Assembly: GCA_019096195.1 (NCBI GenBank)
Contig: JAGTXK010000187.1
Location: 558,001 to 622,000 of the forward strand
Origin: Boletus sp. NGJ
Taxonomy: Eukaryota > Basidiomycota > Agaricomycetes > Boletales > Boletaceae
DNA: 64,000 bases
Reading direction: 5' to 3'
A program made the position numbers and the translations under genes. Position 1 is the stretch's first letter. Each line of letters starts with the position of its first letter. This document shows positions 10,852 through 20,716 of this stretch, piece after piece. The notes beneath the pieces are model-generated. The model did no database searches. It worked only from the letters and a program-made list of their open reading frames with translations, and was not told the DNA's origin.

Positions 10852-13735
10852 CAGTCACCATGTCCAAACGGCCCTTGTGACACTGCGCTGGAGGAACCTG
10901 GACCAATCGATTCGAAGCCGCCCAAGTCAGGATATTCTGCAGATAAATACAAAGCAGCCAATGAAGAGATGCACCAAACAGTCCGGCAGCTGCAGCAATT
11001 GCAATTCCTTGACTTCCTAACCATCGTGCTGTGTATGCTTTACCGAAATGCCCTATCCAACGGACAAATCAAGGTGTCTCCCAACCTTGTTTGGTGTGAT
11101 GCGCAGATCAAGAAGCGGCTCAGGAAGCGCTGCAAAGTACAGTTGATGAGGGACGCTACGAAGATGTCATGCCCTTGGGTAGGTAGCTCAGAGATGAATC
11201 TGTTACTTTCCTCAAACATGATCAGCTTTGTCAGTCGTTCTTCAATACGCCGCCAACACTTTGGATCAAGAACAGTCTAGATGTGAGCAATAACTGTCCT
11301 GATCACTCGTCTTTGTCGCTGATGATATCTATCCACACTATTTTCGTTGTGGATATGTGTAATTGGTAAATAATTTCCTGAGCCTGTGCCTTGACTATAC
11401 TGATTGAGATTCTGTCGCAAGCCTCAGCTTGGTCTCGTCCATATTGTGGAAAATTATCACGAGATCATGTTGAATAACATCAATGCCATCAAATGTCGAG
11501 CGGTGTATGCTGAATCTGTCACACTCCTCCAGAGCTCTGGTACAGGAAAATCCTGCATGGTCGATGAGCAGGCTAACCTGGTTTTCACAATCCCATTCAA
11601 TGTTCGTCCAACCTTCAGAGCATTAATGTGAGTGCTGTAGTACGTGTCGGCCTTGCGAATCGCGATGCAGTGTTAATTGCTGAAAAGTCTTTGATGCAGG
11701 CCACAAAGTATCTCCAAATGAACTCACACGCCGCTGGAGGACACATCTGTCAGAGAATGACAAGCAGTCTCAGCTATATAAGACAGTCATAGAGGCATGT
11801 AATGATGTCCAGGTCAGTATATTGGATGCTTGCTTATTATGTCTGATCTCATCATGATCATGTTTAATCCATTAGGCTAGCCTCAACAGTAAGTCCAGCA
11901 ACATCTCAGCCAAGCCAAAGACACGGTTCGCAGAGTTGCTTTTGGCCTTGAAGACTCTTTGTGCCTTTCCAAAATTGGGTGATGTCAAAGTTATGTTGTA
12001 CTTTGATGAAGCACACAAGTTTCGCCACCCCATCCTAGGCTTCACGTACGGGAAGACATTGTACGATATCATGTCGTCAAGTATGAATGCCTTCAGCAAC
12101 ATTGATGTCTTTACCATTTTTCTTTCCATGCAATCATCTCTGGCATTGGTGGGTCCGCCCCCTAAGGTTACTTGATCCTTTCGGGGGCTAGTAGATACGA
12201 GGGGGCTTCATGCTCATATCATGGAAACACTGTTTGACTGCCACCCAAGTTTCCCACTTCGACCTGGACAATTCCGGTTGGAGCACCTTTCGGTACTCCG
12301 CTTTCTGGCACGTCCAAGTTTGGAAGACCATTGTATGAAAGCCAGTTCACTAGGCTTCTCCTTTGCTAATCTCCGTGTCGCAGGTTCTGGACCATGATTG
12401 AAGCCGGCGAGGGAGACAATATGGTCAACAAAACCATGGACTTAGCACGCGTCAAACTCGACTTGGACATTTTCAAGAACGAACACAGCAATATGGCAAT
12501 GCTTGCAATTTTGGATGTTTTGATTACAATTGACTATGAGCCAAGGAGGGACTCGGGACAGAACTTGGCACACAACACCCAAATAGAAATGGTTGCGAGT
12601 CACATGAGGACCACTTTCTCCGTGCCAAATGAACACCCCTACTTCCACTCCGGATATCCATCCGAGCCTTTCCTTGCGGAGGCTGCATCACGTCAAATGT
12701 ACTACTACATGAAAAATAGTCCGCAAGTAGGATGATTACCATCCTGAAGAAGATCTCGATGATGGGCTGATCGATCTCGGTCAGAAGGGTGAGGTCGTCA
12801 AGCGGGTGCTTCTCAGGAAGGCATACATAGCTGCTGAACAAGCCGACAAAATTTCCGCGAGTCGTGAGCCGAACTTCAGCAAGGGTTGCAGCGTCCTCCA
12901 CTTTCTGAAAGCCCTATTTGCCAACGAGTTCTCTGCCTCAATCCTGGATGCGAAGCCGGACAACGGGGTCGAGAAACACGTGCTTGAAGATGCCTTTAAA
13001 GATGCAGTTGTGCGGTTCACACATTTCGTCAAAATGGTCGACGACTCTCCTGTGTCGACAAATGCCATGGTATCTGGCTTCTTGAGGGGTTCGGCATTCA
13101 TATGTCGCAACTACCAAGCCATCGACATCATCATTCCAGTCTTACATGACAAACGCGACAAGCTGGAAGAGTCCTCAATGTCTGCACTTCTCATACAAGT
13201 GAATCGGCGGAAACGGGCGGGTACCTACATCATTGACCAGAAGACATTTCACTTCTTCCCCCGGGATCCCGCCACAGAGAAACCTTTGAGGCCATATGTG
13301 ACACTTGTCGCTGAGCTAGGTGTTGCCGTTACTCTCGGGAAATCCCTGGACATTGGACAAAGTAAAATACGCACCTCCCCTTGCACTTCATCCAAGCCGA
13401 CGAAAAAGCATCCGAGGTACAGTTTTCGAGCCTACGGGTGCACGGATGCGACATGGAAGGCGATCAGAAATACCGAGTGCTACGAATACAGGCAGGTCTT
13501 GGGCACAGATGATATTTTGGACGACCATCCAAGGCAAGACAAGGATTCGCTGCAAGTCGTTTGCCAAATGCTACCATTCTGGGAGGAAGATGTAACATGG
13601 TTCTCCGACGAGTCGGAACCGGCAGAGATAGTTCAGTCAAGCGCGGCAGCGGATGTTGGCGATGGAACTGAGCGGCGAAAGTTTATCCGTAGTTTGCAGG
13701 TTGAAAGTTGGAAGGTTTTGGCCTACTCAAGTTGA
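10852..13735 (+). pseudogene. Crinkler-like P-loop NTPase pseudogene
   Basis: Decayed copy of the intact minus-strand gene at 32980-35977, in opposite orientation. The ATG at 10852 is followed by an in-frame TGA at the seventh codon. Later blocks remain recognisable: SVTLLQSSGTGKSCMVDE (Walker A), KVMLYFDEAHKFRHP (Walker B), and the C-terminal part from about 12806 (AIDIIIPVLHDKRDK, SALLIQVNRRKRAG, TYIIDQKTFHFFPRD). Between 11640 and 11700 the sequence encoding SYPPEDTEVWHYFYK through KVCEAG is missing, a foreign-looking insertion sits near 12150-12210, and the frame breaks near 12720. Introns are retained, so this arose by genomic duplication and not by retrotransposition. Confidence 0.85.
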
Positions 13736-14354
13736 ATCGTCTTGGCCGGGTTCATTATTGCAGTACAGAGTTTGTATTCTCGTTTAATTATGTCACTGCA
13801 GGAAGAACGTCGGAGGTCGCAAATACTCGTGTAACTGATCGATCAGGAATAGTTCCCTCCACGTTCTGCGAAGGCTCTCCTCTTAAGAACGGGCTCACTG
13901 TGGTTGCACCCATCGCTTCGCAACTTGAACTTGAGGATCTGTATGTACACCTCGATGTTGAGCGCGATGCGATAAGGCTTGAAGTGCGCGTCTGTCAAAC
14001 ACAGGTTTCTGTTTCTATAGATTGAAATTCTTCACTTGTATATGTAGAACGCGTGGTATTTCAATGATATCACTAGGAGCCGCTGAACGTGGGCCCGCAA
14101 GTTGGTGTTGCATCTCTGTGTATTTTGATCAATCTAGAAAGGTGGTAGAGCATGTAGTACGAATATCCGTATTCAGATGGTACTTGCTGCGCTTAGTGGT
14201 GGATATTGATATCGGAGCGAGGCTGAACCATCGCTATTTCCTGGGGGTATGTCACGGCCTCGATGCAGTCGAGGTTAAATCAAAACTTAGATACCTAACG
14301 GACAGTTACATTGTCACTTGGCTTACATAATATCTGAGGTCGTTGTCCTCCTCC
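13736..14354. repeat. Inverted copy of the Crinkler 3' flank / OXLD1-like upstream spacer
   Basis: Non-coding. Matches, in inverted orientation and with small indels, the spacer at about 32470-32979. Anchors include the stretch around 13801-13909 (gaagaacgtcggaggtcgc), the segment near 14025-14060 (ttcttcacttgtatatgtag) and tcagatggtacttg near 14175. The copy at this location carries extra short insertions near 14190-14210 and 14250-14290. Confidence 0.75.
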
Positions 14355-14776
14355 ATGCTGTCTCCCGCGCGACGTCTTCTCACCGAGCGCTACCGCACAC
14401 TCGTACACACCAACCGAGCTAAATCCGAACGTGTCTCACACCTGCTCTGCCAAGGTTACGCGGGCGCAGCCGAGCTCCAGCCAGACGTACCCAACGGTTC
14501 CGAGGCCCACGACAGTCAAGACTATTGTCATACCCGAGGAGTCCCTGGCGCCCGCGGACGATAGTGTGTTGGATGATTTATGCGTCTCTCACCCTCTCAC
14601 TCTATTCGACGGCTGATGCGTTTGGATGGGTGTCTAGAGCGCTGCATGTCTGTGTGCTGTCTGCGTGTACGACTTTTACGAAGAGGCGCTCGTTGCGTAC
14701 AAGGACTCCGTGGCGACGCTTCGTGCCGCTCTCTTTGCACTACACATACCCGAGACTCAATGGCCTGCTCACATCC
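14355..14776 (+). pseudogene. OXLD1-like gene fragment (pseudogene)
   Basis: Partial, frame-broken copy of the gene at 31807-32469. It keeps MLSPAR, LTERYRTLVHTNRAKSE, the intron before the cysteine motif, remnants of the domain (TTFTKRRSLRTRT is the shifted frame of YDLYEEALVAYKDS) and the run encoding PETQWPAHI in another frame. The mitochondrial leader section SRPLAHHVRFASS is deleted and the 3' part is lost at about 14776, where sequence jumps into the NF-X1 intron 1 copy. Confidence 0.75.
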
Positions 14777-14789
14777 GCAGTACTGTTAA

Positions 14790-15284
14790 ATAAACGCTAC
14801 GGTCGTCCCTCGTGAATGTATACGCCGCAATGAACTCTTTTTTTTCGACAGATACTTTTGTCTGCGGAAGCGTCACCCCGCGCCGCCGCGCATCGCCACG
14901 CCACACTCGTGCACACAACCCTGTTCGCGCCCCCACTCGACGTGCGGACACGCCTGTCCATTGTCGTGTCATCCAGGCCCGTGTCCACCGTGTGCGGTGA
15001 CCATTCAGGTGGCGTGTTTCTGCGGCAAGGAGCGACAGCGCGAAATGCCAGGTCGGCGCAACCAGCGCGCTGTCATTTTCGTGCGCTCAGCCTGTCGCAA
15101 ACCTTCACGATGTGGCAATTCTGAACATTGGTGCATGGAGGCGTGCTATGACGCCGTGTCCGACACGAGAAGAGGTTCGGTGTTGGTGTGGGCGAGAAAC
15201 GAACCCGTTGCGTGTGGCGCGGCCAGAGTCGAAGACGGTACTGTCGTCAAGGACGATGGTTCTGAACAGGCATGAATGGGGAGC
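14790..15284 (+). pseudogene. NF-X1 zinc-finger gene fragment (pseudogene)
   Basis: Truncated inverted copy of an internal part of the NF-X1-type gene (about 30280-30810 on the minus strand). It begins inside intron 1, keeps the intron-exon junction, and runs through sequence encoding the first zinc fingers (CFCGKERQ, PTREEVRCWCGRETN in broken frames) up to the triplets for DDGSEQ, after which homology ends near 15284. It has no start, no upstream RING region and no C-terminus, so it cannot encode the protein. Confidence 0.8.
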
Positions 15285-15480
15285 TCCGCAGCACTAGTGC
15301 GCCGGTGCGAGGTATGGATCCCATGCAATCATGCATAACGCCGGGCAGGTATTACCATCTTCCCAGCTCACACCATACGCTTGAAATATTTAATACACAA
15401 CTCGGGAATACGCATGATATTGTACTAAGAGCATATACAAGGCCCGAAAATAAATCGATCTCTTCTACCAAGGAAACACA

Positions 15481-17589
15481 TCAAGGAGACCTTCCATAGG
15501 ATGGCTCGACACAAATGACCTCGTCCACCCGCCTCTTCAACCACTCCAGAACGTCCTGTCCCACCGATGCACAATCGTACAACTCGATTTGCCGTAGCTT
15601 TGACGGTGTCACGCCAAGCACCATCGTAGCAGTTCCCGTCTCTGGATTGCGCGCCTCGATAAGCTGTACAAGCTTCGCAATCCCATCCGGATGCGTATGA
15701 CAACTCTTCATCGTCACTGATTTCAGATTGGGGCAGATCCAGTGTGCCTGCTCGTCCTCCGGCGTTCCTAGCGCTACTAAGAATGGTTCGAGGGGCGTCC
15801 CGCCAACGCTCAGCGAGTGAAGGTGGTTCATCTCCGCCAAGAAATTCCACGAAATGACAATGCCTCCAGGACCATAGTAGAGCGTCGAGCTATTACCGTT
15901 CCCATACGACACCGACAGCTGTGTAACAGGGGGATTGTTAGATCGCTGGAGCAGATTCGTGATCACGTCCTCAATCGGATCCCGAGCTTCGACGTCGAGG
16001 TTGAGCACATCCAATGCGGGGAGGATGAGTGTGTCGGTAAGCGTCGACATGTGATAGTGGCCTCCAAAAGTGAGTTCGCGAAGCTTGGGTAGAGACGTCG
16101 GGTGTAGTGGAAGGATGGCTGGGAGGACGACAGCAAAGTGCAGCGTGAGGGATTCAAGGTTTGGATTACTCGAGATGATGTGCAAGATTCGATCCAGTGG
16201 TAGATGGTTGGATGGGAGTGAGCGAAGGTTGAGAGAACGCAAATCGGTCTTGAAGATAGGAGAGGACCACTTGAATGGTACGTGATGCAGCATGAGGGAC
16301 TGCAGTTGGGATAACCCCAAGGGGGTCGACGGAACGGTACAGGGAAGCCAAGCCCACTCGCTCGCGTATATCGTCTCCGCACACGAAATCTCGAATTCTC
16401 TTAGCATCGGAGCGTCGCCTACATCACACAATTAACAAAGATTCTCAGTCAAACATGACTCGTACCATTGATCGATTTGAGCGCAGATATCGAGGGAAAT
16501 TGCTTGTCGAACCGGAAAACAAACCGTTGCCATCGGTGCATTTGCTCAATCAGGTAGAAGATCGCGATATGTCCCCAATGTGTGTTGCGCTGTGTTTGTG
16601 GGCAACTTCGCGAGGAAGGAGGGGGAGTAGATGCTCCCCAGGTATCGTGATGGGATGGCGACTGAGGGACAATGATCGGTGTTTGTGCTGGAGGTAAAAG
16701 GATGGCTGTGCCTGGTGGAGGATGCGGTAGGACATAGTGCGCTGGTGGGCTGGGTGGCGGTGGGATCCAGGGTGTAGGGGATGATGCTCGAGCACGACTA
16801 GAAGATTCCGCCGAACTTGCGTTCACCCGCAGGTAGATTTCAATGTCCAGGGGAACCTTGTCACCGGACCGCTCGAGCCAGAGGCGAACAGTGTCCGGAG
16901 ACGCCGTTTGGTTGGTCACAAGACGTATCTGGGGGGAAAGATCAGACGAGAGAACTCCAATACACAAATCAACAAAGGCGGGTAGCATGCGGAGTATATG
17001 TGGCTCGACATATGGGTTTCAGAAGGAAAACGAACCGCAGTACATCAAAATAGCCGCGAGGGTATTTACCACAAGAATTTCCAGCGTGATGCCAGTGGCG
17101 AAAGGTTGGATGGAAAACACGTTTTTTCATCAATAAACAAATCCGAGCGCCAATATAGGTATGGGGAATAGAAGACGCACCCGAACCCGGTGCGCGTTGG
17201 AGAAACTCGTCGCTCACCTTGGACCATAACTTAGGTATTGATAGAGCCAGTCTACGCCATAGGACGCAGACAGAAGCGAGGATCCAAGCACAGCAAGGGT
17301 GATTGTCGAAGTTGAACGTAAAGATATGGCGGAGAAGTTCGTGGGGCAGCCGCCGTATGGGTGAGATATACGCCAGAGTGTGCTTTACTCTGTCTTCCAA
17401 CGCACGTTGCTCACGTTGCATCTCTCGAATCGTGCGCTTCTTGTCGGCGACGATCTGCGCGAGGACACCCTCTGCTGAGGTTATCCGCTCGGAGAGTTGT
17501 GAGAGTTGTTGGCGTTGTGTTTGGAGGGCTCTACGGGCTTCGGAGACGCTTGATTCTGTTGGAGGCTCTGGATAGTCGAGGGATCTCAT
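15481..17589 (-). CDS. F-box-like protein with C-terminal leucine-rich region
   Basis: 590-aa protein, exons 17589-17218, 16928-16466 and 16418-15481. The N-terminus holds a heptad-like coiled coil (QTQRQQLSQLSERITSAEGV to MQREQRALEDRVKHTL) followed by an F-box-like motif, ISPIRRLPHELLRHIFTF, and the WRRLALSIPKLWSK block typical of basidiomycete F-box families. The C-terminal half has loosely repeated leucine-rich segments (LQSLMLHHVPF, LRSLNLRSLP, LESLTLHFAVVLP, LKSVTMKSC). F-box proteins act as substrate adaptors of SCF ubiquitin ligases; the target is unknown. A proline-rich linker (PPPPSPPAHYVLPHPPPG) separates the halves. The first intron, 16929-17217, is 289 nt, much longer than its neighbours, but the join LWSK/IRLVTNQT matches the expected family spacing. 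Confidence 0.8.
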
Positions 17590-17883
17590 GGCGGGTGTCG
17601 CTTGTGTCGAGGAGAAAGAGAAGATAAACAACTCGAAGCGGATGGGAAGTTTATGAGCACGTGTGTACTGTAGTAGCAAAGCTTAAGCTTTATTATGTTC
17701 CCTTAAAGGGGCGCATCCACAGCTTCTGCCCACATCTCCATACCACAGCAATACACTGGGTTGTAGACACCGGATGTATAACTCGTCCGGGAGTTTCACG
17801 GCGTGCAGCGAACACCGCGAGCCAATTACAAGACCTCTATGGTACAATACTGTGCAGATGACGACGGAGCCGGCACAGGTATG

Positions 17884-18417
17884 TCACTTCTTTCCAGCTT
17901 CTATCGCATCTCCGTTCTTGCATGCAATAATCTTTATTCGTGGTGCCGACACCATCTCGTTCGACTCCATTTTGAAAGACGGGTTCTTGACAATAAACGT
18001 CCACACGTCGTCGCACAGACGATACGTATGTAAATGACCCTGCAAAGTCACAACATCAGCGAAAAAGAAAAAGAAACAGCCCACACGCCGCCCGGAATGT
18101 CACCGAGCGAGAAAGAGAATGTACTTTGAGCGTTGTCTTGGTTTTCACCTGCTTCACCATCGTGTCTGCGAGGGATTTGTCAAACTAGACTATCATATTA
18201 GTGTACTGCGTTGTCGGGTGTGATGTCACATGGAGAACCTGCTGCAAAACCTTCATCGCCAGCTGCGGCGTGATGGCGCCACTCGTGATGAGCTCGTCCA
18301 GCGAGTCGGTAAGAGCCATACCAATGCTGCAAGACGACTGTAGAGATCGTTTTGGTACCAAGAAGAATATTAGACGTACGACGATCCTCTGTAGAATTCA
18401 TAATATGCAGAGGCCAT
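17884..18417 (-). CDS. TOA2: Transcription initiation factor TFIIA small (gamma) subunit
   Basis: Short four-exon gene: 18417-18380, 18326-18239, 18184-18125, 18039-17884, giving 113 aa, the usual length for this subunit. The product starts [20 protein letters not shown] and contains the helical core [41 protein letters not shown] and the beta-barrel section [19 protein letters not shown] followed by [24 protein letters not shown] gamma pairs with the large subunit and stabilises TBP on promoters in the nucleus. All three introns (53, 54 and 85 nt) are canonical GT-AG and the joins keep frame, so identification and start are secure. Confidence 0.95.
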
Positions 18418-18531
18418 GACTCGAGTGGACGACGCTTGCAAAGACGCAGCACGCGGAGTCTAGCCTACAATTGTGACACGTGATGGTCACAGCGATCGGC
18501 GTATCTGCGGACTTGCCGAACATTCAGACAA

Positions 18532-18637
18532 GGTGAGATGGCCGAGCGGTCTAAGGCGCCAGACTAAGGACCAGGTCATTAGATGACCACGGAATATCTG
18601 GTCCGAAAGGGCGTGGGTTCGAATCCCACTCTCATCA
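18532..18637 (+). tRNA. tRNA-Leu(AAG), intron-containing
   Basis: Acceptor stem GGTGAGA pairs with TCTCATC; A box TGGCCGAGCGG and B box GGTTCGAATCC are present; the anticodon stem CCAGA/TCTGG encloses loop CTAAGG with anticodon AAG. A 26-nt intron follows position 37 and contains a GGTCAT/ATGACC hairpin. The variable arm is of the long class II type (GTCCGAAAGGGC). A T-run (cttttt) just downstream is a Pol III terminator. Confidence 0.92.
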
Positions 18638-19947
18638 CATCTTTTTCCATTCTACCACTTTTAGGGAGCAGAAACCTCTGAATTTTCGCACTCTACTGGC
18701 CATGGTGTTTCAAGTGCCGGTGGCTCACAACGCAAGTCCGTAGTAATACACCGTAGATCTGCACTAGATAATGAGTTGCCAGATAGATGGTGGGTGACCT
18801 CGGACACTGTAGTTGACGTGTCTCATAATGAAGCGAGTGATTTAGCAATCGTGTTTATGACGGGCCTAGTGTATGTGACACACCGCCGTTTGATCAACCA
18901 GTGACCCGATCCTTTACGATTGCCCCCACGCAGGACACCCGTCGCTCATACGTGAGAATTGAATACGCTGTCACAACGGCGCCACCGTATCTGACAATTG
19001 ATTGACACGAGTCGGGACCAGAACGGAGTCAATCAGATTCAAAAGGAACGCGAATCGCGTTCGATTGAGCGCTGTGGCTCACTTTTGCCTCCACACGTAC
19101 GATTGTGGTCATGTTCCCTGGCGACAAATTTAGTGCTCAGCGTCCGTGCCCTCGTCTCTCGATTGGTTTGAGGGTAATTGCCAGGGTGCTGTATTGCTCT
19201 AACACGCAACCCGCGTTGTGTCGTGCCTCGAATCGATGGGTGAACGATCTATCGATATCGTCGCGGGGATCGGAGGAAAAAAGGCTTCAAGGGGGTAATT
19301 AAAACGCACCAGTGGAATTCTCCCCACGACGGACGGACTCGAACCCACCCCAAACCCTAATTGGTGCCACAAAATGGCAATTCATTGTGGCAACTATGTG
19401 TCACGTCTTCTTTCGAATAGAAGAACGCGGACGTGCGAGGTGTATAACCTGATGTGCACGATACGCACAAATCGATTCATCGTCAGGGATGAATTCGATT
19501 GTCACCGCGTCAACACGCATGTTCACCACCTCCCCGAAAAGCTTGACAGGAAAAAAAGAGCGAGCGGCAACTTGCAAGGGAACCGTAAATGGTGAGTAGA
19601 GTATGAAAGGTTGTTGTATTGCAGCGACCTCTGTGCAATCACTCTGTCAGTATTCTGGTCCATTCAACGTGGAGGTACTCTGCCAAATGGATGGTCTTCA
19701 GGGGTTTTCAGGAGTGGGAAATCTCCAAGTTGAATGGGGAAAGTGCATATGTTGACACTCGTGGCTGCATCTCCAATGTCATTTGATTAAACATTCACCA
19801 TAGAGAGCCCAAGTGGGATCAGCATAATGGCTGAAGACACAAAGGACGACACATAGAGTTGTAGTGAAATAATTACCTATTGAATTTACTCATGCACCCC
19901 TTGAGCACATGGCATCATAGGGGAAGAAGGTTAGAAACCAAAAAATT
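18638..19947. other. Gene-poor interval between tRNA-Leu copies
   Basis: About 1.3 kb with only short open frames and no splice-consistent protein that I can recognise. No 5S rRNA or other RNA gene was seen. Confidence 0.4.
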
Positions 19948-20160
19948 TGATGAGAGTGGGATTCGAACCCACGCCCTTTCGGACCAGAGTTACTTAAGGT
20001 CATGTGATACGCAGATTATCATTGGGTTAAACTTCCAAAGATTAGGTCATTATTCATGGGAATGACCTGATCTTTAGCATTAGTATTGACCCAATCATGA
20101 AGTATGCATCACATGGCCTGGTTCTTGGTCTGGCGCCTTAGACCACTCGGCCATCTCATC
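19948..20160 (-). pseudogene. tRNA-Leu(AAG) pseudogene with expanded hairpin intron
   Basis: Outer tRNA parts are well kept: acceptor GATGAGA/TCTCATC fully paired, A-box-like TGGCCGAGTGG, anticodon stem CCAGA/TCTGG, B box GGTTCGAATCC and a downstream T-run. Position 33 is C instead of the nearly invariant U (loop CCAAGA), and the intron is about 133 nt instead of 26. The insert is a long imperfect inverted repeat: AGGCCATGTGAT pairs with ATCACATGACCT and AAAGATCAGGTCATT with AATGACCTAATCTTT. Likely non-functional as Leu tRNA. Confidence 0.75.
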
Positions 20161-20413
20161 AATAGTACATGTTAAAGCAGGGGGATGTAAACTACGACAG
20201 CTAATTAACACCTGTGAATTTGATGTACAGTGCAAAATAAACATGTCTACAGTCAGCTGCTAATGTACCCATTAAACTGGCCATCAAACCTGCTTCATGG
20301 TGCACTGCAAGCCAAAAAATATGAGAATGCAAAATTTATAGATGTATTGGAAGAAAACCAAGGAAACTCCATGACACAGCGTGATCAACAAAATCAATGA
20401 TGAAAAAAAGATG

Positions 20414-20518
20414 TGATGAGAGTGGGATTCGAACCCACGCCCTTTCGGACCAGATATACTGGGTCATCTAATGACCTGATCCTTAGTCTGGCGCCTTAGA
20501 CCGCTCGGCCATCTCACC
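20414..20518 (-). tRNA. tRNA-Leu(AAG), intron-containing
   Basis: Same structure as the copy at 18532: acceptor GGTGAGA/TCTCATC, loop CTAAGG with anticodon AAG, short intron of 25 nt with the GGTCAT/ATGACC hairpin, long variable arm and B box GGTTCGAATCC. A T7 run follows the gene on the minus strand. Confidence 0.92.
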
Positions 20519-20610
20519 AATAAAATTGATGAGATTTTTAATAAATATGAGGGTGCAGATGTAAATTGTATAGGGAAATCTTTGATCTTGTTCGAACAAT
20601 GAAAAACTTA

Positions 20611-20716
20611 TGATGAGAGTGGGATTCGAACCCACGCCCTTTCGGACCAGATATTCCGTGGTCATCTAATGACCTGGTCCTTAGTCTGGCGCCTTAGACC
20701 GCTCGGCCATCTCACC
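20611..20716 (-). tRNA. tRNA-Leu(AAG), intron-containing
   Basis: Nearly identical to the copy at 20414-20518 and to the plus-strand copy at 18532, including the acceptor stem, AAG anticodon, hairpin intron, long variable arm and B box. A T5 run follows on the minus strand. Confidence 0.92.

Noticed and set aside
10852-13735. A second functional Crinkler-like gene
   Set aside because: The start codon is followed by a stop at the seventh codon, an internal segment is deleted, and the frame is broken in several places.
19948-20160. Functional fourth tRNA-Leu gene
   Set aside because: U33 is replaced by C and the intron is expanded to about 133 nt with a long hairpin, so a functional Leu tRNA is unlikely, although stems and Pol III boxes persist.
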